Positions 36,178 through 44,949 of a stretch of 64,000 bases of DNA are shown here, piece by piece. This DNA is from Alphaproteobacteria bacterium (GTDB lineage Bacteria; Pseudomonadota; Alphaproteobacteria; Acetobacterales; Acetobacteraceae): contig JAPLOI010000075.1 in NCBI GenBank assembly GCA_026400815.1, positions 1 through 64,000 on the forward strand, given 5' to 3'. The position numbers and the translations under genes were made by a program. Position 1 is the stretch's first letter. Every line of letters starts with the position of its first letter. The notes beneath the pieces were generated by a model that was not told the origin of the DNA, searched no databases, and saw only the letters and a program-made list of their open reading frames with translations.

Positions 36178-36822
36178 TCAGGCGGCGCGGAGGAGGCGGG
36201 CGGCGGCGGCGCTGGCGCCGAGGCAGAGGGCCAGCACGAGGGCAGTCCAGGCCAGGATCATGACGCTGGCGGAGACGCCATGCAGCACGCTGAGCGCCAC
36301 CGAGGCGAGGCCGGCGGCGGCGAGGCCGGCGGATAGCAGCGGCAGGCCCGGGCGCAGCGGGGCGGCGCGGCGCAGCAGGACGGCCATGGCCAGGGTGAGC
36401 GGGGTGCCGGTGAGGGCCACCGTGGCGAAGCAGTTGGCGAGTTCCGCGGCTTCGATGCCGCCGGGTTGGAGCGGGGCCCAACTGCCCAGGCAGCCGAGGC
36501 CGATGGCGGCGAGCCAGGCGGCGGCGGTGGCCAGCGGCAGGGCGATCCAGGCGCGCGGGCGGTCAGGGGCTGCGAGCATCAGGGCCGCCAGCGCGCCGGC
36601 GATGCCGGTGGCGAGCCCGCCGGCGATGGCAGCGATAAAGGTGGGATCGGCGAGGCGTTCGGCGAGGTCGCCGCGCGGGCCGCGGGCCACAGCGAGGGCG
36701 GCCAGCAGCAGGGCGGCGAAGGCAAGGTAGGACAGCACGCGGCGCGACGGCGGGGGCAGGCGGCGCACGGGGGTTGCGCGGTCGGCGAGGGCGGCGATGA
36801 GGGCCTCGGTGTCGCGGGTCAT
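36178..36822 (-). CDS. nrsF: NrsF-type anti-sigma factor (DUF1109)
   Basis: 214 residues, about six hydrophobic segments, and no large soluble domain: the form of DUF1109/NrsF membrane anti-sigma factors that hold SigF-type ECF sigma factors. The N-terminal cytoplasmic stretch (TEALIAALADRATPVRRLPPP) is the expected sigma-binding part. Three Cys residues (GLGCLG, ANCFA, LALCLG) lie in or near membrane segments; Cys residues are thought to act in stress sensing by the Caulobacter protein. The start overlaps the sigF stop (ATGA at 36819-36822). Confidence 0.82.
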   Translation of the reverse strand: MTRDTEALIAALADRATPVRRLPPPSRRVLSYLAFAALLLAALAVARGPRGDLAERLADPTFIAAIAGGLATGIAGALAALMLAAPDRPRAWIALPLATAAAWLAAIGLGCLGSWAPLQPGGIEAAELANCFATVALTGTPLTLAMAVLLRRAAPLRPGLPLLSAGLAAAGLASVALSVLHGVSASVMILAWTALVLALCLGASAAAARLLRAA

Positions 36823-37409
36823 GATGCGGGGTCCAGCAGGGAGCGCAGGCGGCGCAGGGCGCGGTGGCAGGCGACCTTGAGCGCGGTGGTGGAGAGGCCG
36901 GTGCGGGCGGAGGCTTCGTTCAGGGTGAGTTCCTCCAGCTTGAGCAGGCGGACGGCCTGCTGTTCCGCCGGAGTCAGGTGGGTGACGGCGTGGTGCAGGC
37001 GGGCGTGGTCGGTGCTCTCATCATGGTTCGTGGCGGGGGCGGAAAAGGTTTCATGCTCCGGGGCGAGCGGGGTTTCGCGCTTTGCGTGACGATAGCCCTG
37101 GCGTTGCCGGTCGGCGATGCGGGCCTGGGCGATGGCGGCGAGCCAGGGGGCGAAGGGGCGGGCGGGGTCGTAGGCGTGGCGCATGCGGTGCAGCGTGAGG
37201 AGGATGTCCTGCACCGCGTCTTCCGCCTCTGCCGCGTTGGGCAGGGCGCGGCGGGCGCGGGCGCGCAGGCGGGGCGCGATGGCAGCGAGCAGGGTGGCGT
37301 AGGCCCGGCGGTCGCCTTCCTGGGCGCGGGCCATGAGGGCGGACCAGGCTTCGGGGCCCGTGGGATCATCAGGCGGATCATCCGGCGTGGGGGCGTTGGT
37401 GGGCGGCAT
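36819..37409 (-). CDS. sigF: ECF RNA polymerase sigma factor, SigF-like
   Basis: 196 residues. Region 2 (YATLLAAIAPRLRARARRAL, then AEDAVQDILLTLHR) and region 4 (LTPAEQQAVRLLKLEELTLNEASARTGLS, ending in KVACHRALRRL) are clear. Coupling to an NrsF/DUF1109 gene places it in the SigF group that in Caulobacter answers to oxidative or heavy-metal stress. An exact SigF-type promoter (GTAACC-N16-CGAA) lies in the divergent region and points to the thioredoxin gene, not to sigF itself. Confidence 0.85.
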   Translation of the reverse strand: MPPTNAPTPDDPPDDPTGPEAWSALMARAQEGDRRAYATLLAAIAPRLRARARRALPNAAEAEDAVQDILLTLHRMRHAYDPARPFAPWLAAIAQARIADRQRQGYRHAKRETPLAPEHETFSAPATNHDESTDHARLHHAVTHLTPAEQQAVRLLKLEELTLNEASARTGLSTTALKVACHRALRRLRSLLDPAS

Positions 37410-37444
37410 CTTGGTTCCCGTGCGGTGCCGCGTGCGGACGGCAT

Positions 37445-37470
37445 GTAACCCAGGACACCGCCGGAGCGAA
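37445..37470 (+). promoter_or_regulatory. SigF-type promoter GTAACC-N16-CGAA
   Basis: GTAACC at 37445-37450 and CGAA at 37467-37470 with exactly 16 nt between. This is the consensus reported for Caulobacter SigF (established knowledge). It is 50 nt before ATG 37520 of the thioredoxin gene and on its strand, so the thioredoxin-CcdA unit is the likely target of the sigma factor encoded opposite. I found no matching site on the minus strand for sigF. Confidence 0.75.
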
Positions 37471-37519
37471 CATCGTTACAGCGCGGCGTGGTGCCGGCGC
37501 GGACGATGGGGAGAAGACC

Positions 37520-37912
37520 ATGATGCAACGGCGATTCCTGGTCGCGGCGGCCCTGGTGGGCACGGCGGCCATGGCCGGCGCGGCGCGCGCGGCGGGCGAC
37601 AAGTTCGATGCGGCGGCGTTTGCCGCGGCGCAGGCGGCGGGCAAGCCGATCCTGGTTTCGGTGCATGCCGACTGGTGCCCGGTGTGCACGAAGCAGAAGC
37701 CGATCCTGTCCAGGCTGGGGTCCGACCCGGCGATGAAGGGGCTGGTGATGTTCGTGGTGGACTTCGATGCCCAGAAGGAGGTTGCGCAGCGTTTCGGGGC
37801 GCAGAAGCAGAGCACGCTGATCGTGTTCCGTGGCGGGGCGGAGCGTGACCGCTCCGTGGGTGTGACCGACGAGACGGCGCTGAAGGCGCTGCTCGCCAAG
37901 GCGATGGCCTGA
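37520..37912 (+). CDS. Periplasmic thioredoxin-like protein
   Basis: 130 residues. A signal peptide ends at GAARA-AGDKF; the active site is WCPVC with Cys53 and Cys56; the cis-Pro region is QSTLIVF, where Thr-Leu replaces the usual Thr-Pro, so the cis-proline seems to be missing. It is probably a periplasmic disulfide reductase that takes electrons from the membrane protein encoded 5 nt downstream. Expression is likely by SigF from the promoter at 37445. Confidence 0.82.
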   Translation: MMQRRFLVAAALVGTAAMAGAARAAGDKFDAAAFAAAQAAGKPILVSVHADWCPVCTKQKPILSRLGSDPAMKGLVMFVVDFDAQKEVAQRFGAQKQSTLIVFRGGAERDRSVGVTDETALKALLAKAMA

Positions 37913-37917
37913 CGGCG

Positions 37918-38499
37918 ATGGAAACGGGTGTCGGCAGCCTGGGGCTGTTCGTGGCGACGATCGGCTTCTCGGTGGGGCTGGACGCGGATGTGTTCCGCGC
38001 GGGCTCGGCTGTGCTGCTGGCCGGGCTGGGCCTGGTGCTGCTGAGCGGGCGGCTTCAGGCGCGCCTCGCGATGGCGGCTTCGGGCGTGGGCGATGCGGGC
38101 AACCGGTTGCTGGACCGGCTGGCGCCGGGCGGGCTGTGGGGCCAGGCGGTGATCGGGCTGGTGCTGGGGGCGATCTGGTCCCCGTGCGTGGGGCCGACGC
38201 TGGGGGCGGCTTCCGTGCTGGCGGCGCAGGGGCAGGATTTGGGCGCGGTGGCGTCGGTGATGGCGGCGTTCGGGCTGGGGGCGGGGCTGCCGCTGGCGCT
38301 GGTGGCGAGCTTGTCGCGCGAGGCGCTGAAGCGCTGGCGCGGGCGGATGCTGGGGGCGGGGCAGGCGGGGAAGAGCGTGCTGGGCGTGGGCGCGATGGCG
38401 GTGGCCGGGCTGATCCTGACCGGGTGGGACAAGGCGCTGGAGGCGGCGCTGGTTCGGGCCTCACCGGAATGGCTGACGGATTTGACCACCCGATTCTAG
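37918..38499 (+). CDS. CcdA/DsbD-like membrane protein lacking the N-terminal Cys motif
   Basis: 193 residues, shorter than the roughly 240 of CcdA. Full CcdA proteins have two Cys, one in a first-helix motif of SPCxLP type and one in the fourth-helix motif. Here only the second is present, Cys90 in IWSPCVGPTLGAA. The sequence starts inside what is normally the second helix (LFVATIGFSVGLD). So the N-terminal 55-60 residues are absent, and I see no frame upstream that supplies them, because the thioredoxin gene ends normally 5 nt before. Electron transfer by the standard two-Cys mechanism should be impaired unless another protein helps. Confidence 0.75.
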   Translation: METGVGSLGLFVATIGFSVGLDADVFRAGSAVLLAGLGLVLLSGRLQARLAMAASGVGDAGNRLLDRLAPGGLWGQAVIGLVLGAIWSPCVGPTLGAASVLAAQGQDLGAVASVMAAFGLGAGLPLALVASLSREALKRWRGRMLGAGQAGKSVLGVGAMAVAGLILTGWDKALEAALVRASPEWLTDLTTRF

Positions 38500-38626
38500 G
38501 AAGAATCTTCTTTTTCTGAGTAAAAAGAAGCAAAAAGACTTTTATTCGTTTGCGCGCGGCGCGGCCGGGTTCAAAGTTACAAAAGTTTTTTGGTTCTTTT
38601 TTTTCAAAAAAGAACATTATTCCTTC
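38500..38626 (-). repeat. Composite hairpin repeat, copy 6
   Basis: Between convergent genes and flush with both stop codons (38499 and 38627). The right-type hairpin CTTCTTTTTCTGAGTAAAAAGAAG comes first and GTTCTTTTTTTTCAAAAAAGAAC last. The central stem is partly degenerate, with TATTCGTTTGCGC kept on one side only, and a GC-rich core. Confidence 0.88.
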
Positions 38627-41600
38627 CTACAGTACAAACCACCACGACCGCACCGGCCCGGCCAGCGCCAGGGTGATGGTGAGGTCCGCCGCCGGGTCGG
38701 CGTTGACGTTGCCTTGGACCAGCAGCATGCCGCCGCCGAGATCCTGCCAGCGGAGTTCGCCGGGGGTGCTGCTGAAGGCGTTGGTACCGATGACGGTGAA
38801 GGCCTGGTTGCCCGAGGTGCCGGCGATGGCGTCGATGGCCGAGAGGTCCAGGCGTTCGCCGTCGGCGGGGTTGAAATCGGTGAAGGTGGCGCTGTTGGCG
38901 GGGCCGACGGCGCTGGGGAGGAAGCGGAACTGGTCTCGCCCGGCGCCGGCGGTGATGGTGTCTTGCCCCTGGCCAATGAGGAAAAGGTCGGGGCCGGCGG
39001 TGCCGGAGAGGCTGTCGTTGCCGGTGGTGCCGATGATGGTGTCGTCGTCGGTGACGATGCCGCGGGCGGTGGCGACTGCGATGTCGGCGCCGGAGCCGTT
39101 GAAGAGGGTGACGTTGAAGTTCTCGTTCAGCTCGGCGCGGCGGTCTGCGGCGATGTTGACGGTGATGGTTTGGGTGGTGACGCCGTTGGCGAAGGTAAGC
39201 TCGCCCGAGGGCAGCACGCCGCCGGCGAAATCGTCGGCTGAGATGGGCAGTGTGCCGGCCAGGGTGCCGGGGGTTACGTTCCAGCTGACGGCGGCAATGG
39301 TGTTGAGGAAGCCGGTGCGGGTGACGGTGAAGGCCATCGGCGTGGTGCCGGCGTTGCCCTCGGCGGCGAAGACGGCATTGGGCCCGATGGTGAAGCGGGC
39401 GTCGTCGTTCATGATGACGCCGGTGGCAACGCTGTTGCCGAGATGGGCGCCGCCGGTGGGGTTGGAGAGCGTGACCTGGAAGCGCTCGTTGAATTCCACG
39501 ATGCGGTCGGGGGCGACCGGGACGATGATTTCCTTGCGCACCTCGCCTTCGGCCCAGGTGACGGTGCCGGAGGGCAGGACGCCGCCGACGAAATCGGCGC
39601 CGTTGGCGGGCAGGGTGCCGGGACCTTCGAGGCCCCGGACCGACCAGGCAACGGTCTGGCCCGCGGGCGTCGCGCTATTGCGGGTGAGGATGTAGATGTA
39701 GGGGGAGACGATGCTGTTCGCCTCGTAGCCGACGTTGTTCCAGTTGGAGAGGGTGATCTCGGAATCGTCGGCCAGGATGGTGCCGAAGGCGGTGTCGTTG
39801 GTGATGGTGGCGCCGGCGGAGGGGACCTGGAGCACGACCTTGAACCAGTCATCCGGCTCGTACTCGATGTCGCCCTTGGTCTGGACGGTGATGGTGCGGG
39901 TGGTGTCGTTCGGGCCGAAGGTGAGGCTGCCGGAAGGCAGGGTGCCGCCGACGAAATCCGACGCCTCGGCGCCGTAGGGCTGGACGAGCCAATCGACGGT
40001 GGCGGTGGGGCCGGTGCCGCGGCGGGTGGCGGTGAAGGTGAAGGTTTGGGTGCCGCTGTGGCCTTCCGTGCGGGTGATGGTTTCCGCGACGAGGGCGAGG
40101 TTGACGTCGTCGTTCAGGACGGCGGCGCTGGCGAAGGCGGTGCCGATGGTGGCGCCGAGCGAGGCATCGGAGAGGGTGACGCCGAAGCGTTCGTTCAACT
40201 CGCCGATGCCGTCTGCGGCGATGTTGACGGTGACGGTGGCCTTGGTCTGGCCCGGGGCGAAGCTGACGCGGCCGAAGGGCAGGACGCCGCCGGCGAAGTC
40301 GCTGGCGTCTGAGGGGATGGTGCCGACATCGACGGCGCCAGCGGCGGACCATTCGGCGCTGATGGCGGTGGAGGTGACGCCGGAGCGGGTGACGGTGAAT
40401 TTGAACGGGGTGCTGCCGCCGGGGCTGCCGGCGGTGGTGCCCTCCGTGCGGGTGACGCCGGCGCCGGAGATGGTGAGGATGGCCAGGCCATCGGTGTCGT
40501 CGTTGACGATGGTGGCCAGGGCGTTGGCCTGGCTGATGGTGGTGCCGGCGGTGGGGCTGTTCAGCGTGACGGCGAAGCGTTCGTTCTGTTCGCCCTTGGT
40601 GTCGGCCGCGACGGCGACGGTGACGGTGGCCTTGGTTTGGCCGGCGGCGAAGCTGACGGTGCCGGAGGGGAGCACGGCGCCCACGAAATCGGCCGCATCC
40701 GCCGGGGCGGTGCCGATGCCGATGGCGCCGGTGGCCGACCAGCCCACCGTGAAGGGCGTGGCGGTGGCGCCGGTGCGGGTGATGGTGAAGTTGTAGGCGG
40801 TGCTGCCGCTGTTTCCCTCGGCCGCGGTGGCGGTGGCGGCGGCGATGGAGAGGCTGGGCTGGTCGCCGGGGGCGGCTTGGGCGAAGGCGAGGCGGCCGAT
40901 GGTGCCGCCGTAGAGGTTGGCATAGTAGAGCGCGCCGTCCTGCCCCTGGACCATGTAGATCGGGCCGTAATCGCCGGGCCAGTCGGTGAGGTAGGTGATG
41001 TCGGTGCGGTTGGTGGTGCTGACGGCGAAGAGGTCGCCGCCGACGAAGTTGCTGAACACGAAGCTGCCGCCAAGGCCGGCGGGGATGTTCGGGCTGTCGT
41101 TCACCACGCCGCTGGCGATGATGGCCTGCACCTGGTAGCCCGGCGCCACAGTGCTGTGGGAGAAGGCGCGATAGGCCGGGGTGACGACGGTGGTGCCGTT
41201 GGCGACCGCGGCATAGAAATCGGTGGCGCTGGCGAAATCGCGGTATTGCGGGGTTTGGAACAGGGTGCCGTTGTCTGCACCCTCATAGAATGGCCAGCCG
41301 AAATTGGCGCCGGGGCCGGCCATGTTGATCTCTTCGTAGGCGAACCAGCCGACATCGGCGACGAAGAGGTTGCCTTCGGCATCGAACGCGCCGGAGAAGG
41401 GGTTGCGCAGGCCGTATTGCCAGATCTTGGCGCGGTTGGCGTCGAGATCCTCGGCCTGGGTGGCGAAGGGGTTGTCGGCGAGGCCGCGGCCGGTGATGGG
41501 GTCTATGCGCAGGACCTTGCCGGAGAGGCTGTCCAGCGACTGGACATCGGGCGTGCGGGGGTCTGGGTAGTCGTAGGAGGTGCCGTCGCCGGTGAAGGCG

Positions 41601-42586
41601 TAGAGCATGCCATCCGGGCCGAAGAGCAGGCGGCCGCCGGCGTGGGAGCGGTTGTCGACCTTGAGGTAGTCCTGCTTGAAGCCGTTGATGACGTGGTCGT
41701 TGGTCTCGGTGATGCGGTCTGACGCGATGGCGGTGGAATTGGCGATTTCCGTGTAGTCCAGCGCGCCCTGGCCGCTGATGTCGGCCAGCGACTGGCCGGT
41801 GGCGCCGACGAGGACGACCTCGCTGCCCGGGACGATGGTGCGGTAGCCGGTGGCGGCATCCGCCGTGTAGCGGACGATGTGGGCGTAGCGGTTGCCGGCG
41901 CCATCGGCCCCGGCGGCGCCGGAGGTGGCGGCCGTGTCCGCGGGATCGACGACGAAGAAGGCGTAGACATAGGGCGTGTTGGCGAAATCGGGGTGGAGTA
42001 CGACATCGAGCAGGCCGCGGTCGCCGGCATTGTTCACCTGCTGGCGCAGGTCGAGGAAGGTGGAGATCTGGCCGGTTTCGAGGTCTGAGACGCGGATCAT
42101 GCCGTCCTTCTCGGCGATGTACAGGGTTTGTGCATCGAGCGGGGAGAAGGCGAAGCGGACGGGGCGGGTGAGATCGGTGACCAGCGTAGTGAGCGTGGTG
42201 TCGTAGGGGGAGACGAGGGGGGGCTCGGCCGGCGGGGGCGGGGCGCGGGTTTCGTCGTCCAGGATGGTGATGCGGTTGGTGCGGGGGGCGGAGAGTTCGG
42301 CGCCGGTGGTGCCGATGAGGGTGAAGGTGAACAGCTCACTGGCTTCGCCCAGCGTGTCGTTGCGGATCTGGATGGGGACGAGGATGGAGCTGGCGCCATT
42401 GGGCATGACGATGGTGCCGTTGGTGCCGATGTAGTCCAGCCCGGGCGTGGCCGTGTCGGCGAAGATGCCGTACTCGATGGTGACGGCGCCGGCGATGGAG
42501 CCGGAGCGGACGATTTCTATGTTGATCGTGGTGTTGGATTCACCGACCGAGGTTTCGGTTTTGCGCAGGAAGATGCTGCCAGCCAT
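38627..42586 (-). CDS. Large secreted Calx-beta / sugar-dehydrogenase propeller / RTX protein
   Basis: 1319 residues from ATG 42586 (AAGGAA upstream). Order: a first Calx-beta domain (1-110); a glucose/sorbosone-dehydrogenase-like propeller (about 125-575; GLLDVVLHPDF, GKVLRIDPITG, IWQYGLRNP, GANFGWPFYEG); five further Calx-beta units of about 120 residues, each with FVGG-LPSG and ending in NDD or DDD; and a C-terminal RTX-like Ca-binding part (TGNDSLSGTAGPDLF, GQGQDTITAGAGRDQF) with the serralysin-type C-terminus. No N-terminal signal peptide is visible. This fits type I secretion through TolC. A TolC-type gene occurs at 62506 but no HlyB/HlyD genes are in the window. Confidence 0.88.
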   Translation of the reverse strand: MAGSIFLRKTETSVGESNTTINIEIVRSGSIAGAVTIEYGIFADTATPGLDYIGTNGTIVMPNGASSILVPIQIRNDTLGEASELFTFTLIGTTGAELSAPRTNRITILDDETRAPPPPAEPPLVSPYDTTLTTLVTDLTRPVRFAFSPLDAQTLYIAEKDGMIRVSDLETGQISTFLDLRQQVNNAGDRGLLDVVLHPDFANTPYVYAFFVVDPADTAATSGAAGADGAGNRYAHIVRYTADAATGYRTIVPGSEVVLVGATGQSLADISGQGALDYTEIANSTAIASDRITETNDHVINGFKQDYLKVDNRSHAGGRLLFGPDGMLYAFTGDGTSYDYPDPRTPDVQSLDSLSGKVLRIDPITGRGLADNPFATQAEDLDANRAKIWQYGLRNPFSGAFDAEGNLFVADVGWFAYEEINMAGPGANFGWPFYEGADNGTLFQTPQYRDFASATDFYAAVANGTTVVTPAYRAFSHSTVAPGYQVQAIIASGVVNDSPNIPAGLGGSFVFSNFVGGDLFAVSTTNRTDITYLTDWPGDYGPIYMVQGQDGALYYANLYGGTIGRLAFAQAAPGDQPSLSIAAATATAAEGNSGSTAYNFTITRTGATATPFTVGWSATGAIGIGTAPADAADFVGAVLPSGTVSFAAGQTKATVTVAVAADTKGEQNERFAVTLNSPTAGTTISQANALATIVNDDTDGLAILTISGAGVTRTEGTTAGSPGGSTPFKFTVTRSGVTSTAISAEWSAAGAVDVGTIPSDASDFAGGVLPFGRVSFAPGQTKATVTVNIAADGIGELNERFGVTLSDASLGATIGTAFASAAVLNDDVNLALVAETITRTEGHSGTQTFTFTATRRGTGPTATVDWLVQPYGAEASDFVGGTLPSGSLTFGPNDTTRTITVQTKGDIEYEPDDWFKVVLQVPSAGATITNDTAFGTILADDSEITLSNWNNVGYEANSIVSPYIYILTRNSATPAGQTVAWSVRGLEGPGTLPANGADFVGGVLPSGTVTWAEGEVRKEIIVPVAPDRIVEFNERFQVTLSNPTGGAHLGNSVATGVIMNDDARFTIGPNAVFAAEGNAGTTPMAFTVTRTGFLNTIAAVSWNVTPGTLAGTLPISADDFAGGVLPSGELTFANGVTTQTITVNIAADRRAELNENFNVTLFNGSGADIAVATARGIVTDDDTIIGTTGNDSLSGTAGPDLFLIGQGQDTITAGAGRDQFRFLPSAVGPANSATFTDFNPADGERLDLSAIDAIAGTSGNQAFTVIGTNAFSSTPGELRWQDLGGGMLLVQGNVNADPAADLTITLALAGPVRSWWFVL

Positions 42587-42706
42587 CGGTTCGTTTCCTT
42601 GCCAGGGCACGGACCGTGCCGCCGCGGATTTATCGCACGGCGTGCAGCCGTGGGCACCCGGTGCGGGCGCCCAACGGCCGCATATTCTCAAGATGTGATC
42701 GAGAGA

Positions 42707-44488
42707 TTACCGGCCGATGGCGTAGCCCTGCATGCCGCGGGGATTGGCGCCGGCGAACATCTGGCCATCCGGCTCCAGCCGGGCGCCCGAGAGGCGGCCT
42801 TCGCTCCAGGGCTCGCCCAGGCTGGCGTCGTGGCCGCGGGCGATGAGGGCGTCGCGCACCGAGGTGTCGAAGCGGCCTTCGAGGACGAGCTTGTTGGGGC
42901 GGGCGACGCGGGGCCAGAAGCTGCTGGTGAAGTGCTCCGAGTGGAAGCTGGGGGCGTCGATCGCCTGCTGGATGGTGAGGTTGTGGTGGACCATGCGCAG
43001 GAACATGACCAGCTGCCACTGGTCCTGCTGGTCGCCGCCCGGGGTGCCGAAGCTGAGCCAGGCCTTTCCGTCGCGCAGCGCCATGCTGGGGGAGAGGGTG
43101 GTGCGGGGGCGCTTGCGCGGGGCAAGGGTGTTGGGGTGGCCGGGTTCCAGCCAGAACATCTGGCCGCGGGTGGAGAGCGGGAAGCCGAGCTCGGGGATGA
43201 CCGGGGAGGATTGCAGCCAGCCACCCGAGGGGGTGGCGCTGACCATGTTGCCCCAGCGGTCGATGATGTCCACGTGGCAGGTATCCCCGCCCATGGCGCC
43301 GAGGCGGGCGACGGTGGGCTCGCCGACGCCAGGGGCGCGGGTGAGGAGTTCAATCCGCTGCACGGCGGCGGCGAGATCGACCTGGGGCGTGAAGCCGGGG
43401 ATAGTGCCGGGGCGGAGTTCGGTGCTGGCGCGGTCGGTGATGAGCTTGCGGCGTTCATCGTTGTAGGCGTCGCTGAGCAGGTGATCGAGCGGGACCTGCA
43501 CCTGCTCGGGGTCGCCGTAATAGGCCTCGCGGTCGGCGAAGGCGAGCTTCATGGCCTCGGTGAGGGTGTGGACGAATTCGGGGCCGTTCGGGTCCATGGC
43601 GGCGATGTCGTAGCCCTTCAGCAGGGCGAGGGATTGCAGCAGGGCGGGGCCCTGGCTCCAGACGCCGACCTTCAGCAGGGTGTGGCCGTGGTAGTCGTAG
43701 GACACGGGGTCTTCGACGGAGGCGGCCCAGCGGGCCATGTCATCGCTGGTGAGCAGGCCGCGGTGGCGGCGGCCGGAGGAATCCAGGATATCCTGCGTGC
43801 CGTAGAAGCGGCCGATGGCTTCGGCGACCCAGCCGCGGTACCAGGCGTTGCGGATGCTGTCGATGCGCGCTTCGCGGGAGGCGCCGCTGGCTTCGCGGAC
43901 CAGGCGCTGCCAGGTGGCGGCCAGGGCGGGGCGGCGGAACAGGGCGCCGGGGGCGGGGACGTTGCCGCCGGGGAGCCAGACCTCGGCGGAGGTCTTCCAT
44001 TCCTGCTCGAACATCGGGCGCATGGATTCGATGGCGGCGGGAATGCGCGGGACGAGGTGGACGCCGTTCAAGGCGTAGCCGATGGCGTATTCGATGATGT
44101 CGGCGAATTCCATCGTACCCCAATCGCGCAGCATCAGCATCCAGGCATCGAAGCTGCCGGGAACGACGGCGGGGAGGAGGCCGGTGCCGGGGACGAGATC
44201 CAGGCCCAGCTCGGCGAACTTCGCGGGGGTGGCGGCATCGGGGGCGCCGCCCTGGCCGCAGATGACGTGCTGACGGTTGGCCTTCGCATCATGGATGATG
44301 ATGGGGGCGTCGCCGCCCGGGCCGTTCAGGTGGGGTTCGGCGACCTGCAGGGTGAAGCCGGCGGCGGCGGCGGCATCGAAGGCGTTGCCGCCACGCTCCA
44401 GCACGGCCATGGCAACGGCGCTGGCGAGCCAGTGGGTGGTGCCGACGACGCCGAAGGTGCCGGCGATTTCTGGGCGGGTGGTGAACAT
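42707..44488 (-). CDS. Gamma-glutamyltransferase family protein
   Basis: 593 residues from ATG 44488. The N-terminal large-subunit part has the typical NAFDAAAAAGFTLQV...NGPGGD, and the small subunit starts with the catalytic Thr403 in GGDTCHVDI. Glycine-rich PSGGW and the C-terminal GGDQQDQW are present. The protein is processed autocatalytically in this family. No signal peptide is visible, so it is probably cytoplasmic, like the acylase-like (cephalosporin acylase-type) subgroup rather than E. coli GGT. Substrate unknown. Confidence 0.85.
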   Translation of the reverse strand: MFTTRPEIAGTFGVVGTTHWLASAVAMAVLERGGNAFDAAAAAGFTLQVAEPHLNGPGGDAPIIIHDAKANRQHVICGQGGAPDAATPAKFAELGLDLVPGTGLLPAVVPGSFDAWMLMLRDWGTMEFADIIEYAIGYALNGVHLVPRIPAAIESMRPMFEQEWKTSAEVWLPGGNVPAPGALFRRPALAATWQRLVREASGASREARIDSIRNAWYRGWVAEAIGRFYGTQDILDSSGRRHRGLLTSDDMARWAASVEDPVSYDYHGHTLLKVGVWSQGPALLQSLALLKGYDIAAMDPNGPEFVHTLTEAMKLAFADREAYYGDPEQVQVPLDHLLSDAYNDERRKLITDRASTELRPGTIPGFTPQVDLAAAVQRIELLTRAPGVGEPTVARLGAMGGDTCHVDIIDRWGNMVSATPSGGWLQSSPVIPELGFPLSTRGQMFWLEPGHPNTLAPRKRPRTTLSPSMALRDGKAWLSFGTPGGDQQDQWQLVMFLRMVHHNLTIQQAIDAPSFHSEHFTSSFWPRVARPNKLVLEGRFDTSVRDALIARGHDASLGEPWSEGRLSGARLEPDGQMFAGANPRGMQGYAIGR

Positions 44489-44601
44489 GGCGGGCTTCCC
44501 GTGCGTGAGTCGGACGAGAGGGTAGCGCGGCGGGGCGGTGGGGCCAAATCGGGCCGTTGCCGGCATGAGGCGATGGCGGCACACTCGCGGCACGCAATCA
44601 A

Positions 44602-44943
44602 ATGGGGAAACGTGCCGTGGCCGCTTTTTATGAACTGCGCCAGTACAAGATTCAGCCGGGCATGATGGCCGAGTGGCTGGAGTGCATGGAGAAGGAGATC
44701 ATTCCGTTCCAGGTGGGCAAGGGAATGGTGATCACCGGGTCTTTCCGTGGCGAGACCGACGAGAGCGTTTACGTGTGGATCCGGCGCTTCGAGAGCGAGG
44801 AGCAGCGCGTGCAGCTCTATAAGGACGTGTACGAGAGCGATTTCTGGAAGAACACGATCGCGCCGCGGATTCCGACGCTGATCGACCGGGCGGGCACTGT
44901 GGTGCAGCGGATTGTGCCGACCTCGCGTTCCGTCGCGCAGTAA
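44602..44943 (+). CDS. NIPSNAP family protein
   Basis: 113 residues from ATG 44602; GTG 44617 is an alternative start closer to the domain. The dimeric alpha/beta barrel NIPSNAP core is visible: FYELRQYKIQPG at the beginning and VYVWIRRFES in the middle. Function of such proteins in bacteria is unknown. The gene ends 6 nt before phnN on the same strand, so the two are probably co-transcribed. The gene is divergent from gamma-glutamyltransferase across 113 bp. Confidence 0.8.
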   Translation: MGKRAVAAFYELRQYKIQPGMMAEWLECMEKEIIPFQVGKGMVITGSFRGETDESVYVWIRRFESEEQRVQLYKDVYESDFWKNTIAPRIPTLIDRAGTVVQRIVPTSRSVAQ

Positions 44944-44949
44944 GCCTGC

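Noticed and set aside
37333-37917. Missing N-terminus of CcdA in another frame
   Set aside because: The region is fully taken up by the sigF 5' end, the promoter and the thioredoxin gene; no SPCxLP-like coding segment is found in any frame.
42128-44665. Plus-strand ORF of 845 codons opposite gamma-glutamyltransferase
   Set aside because: Shadow frame of the minus-strand gene with the catalytic Thr; no plausible domain.
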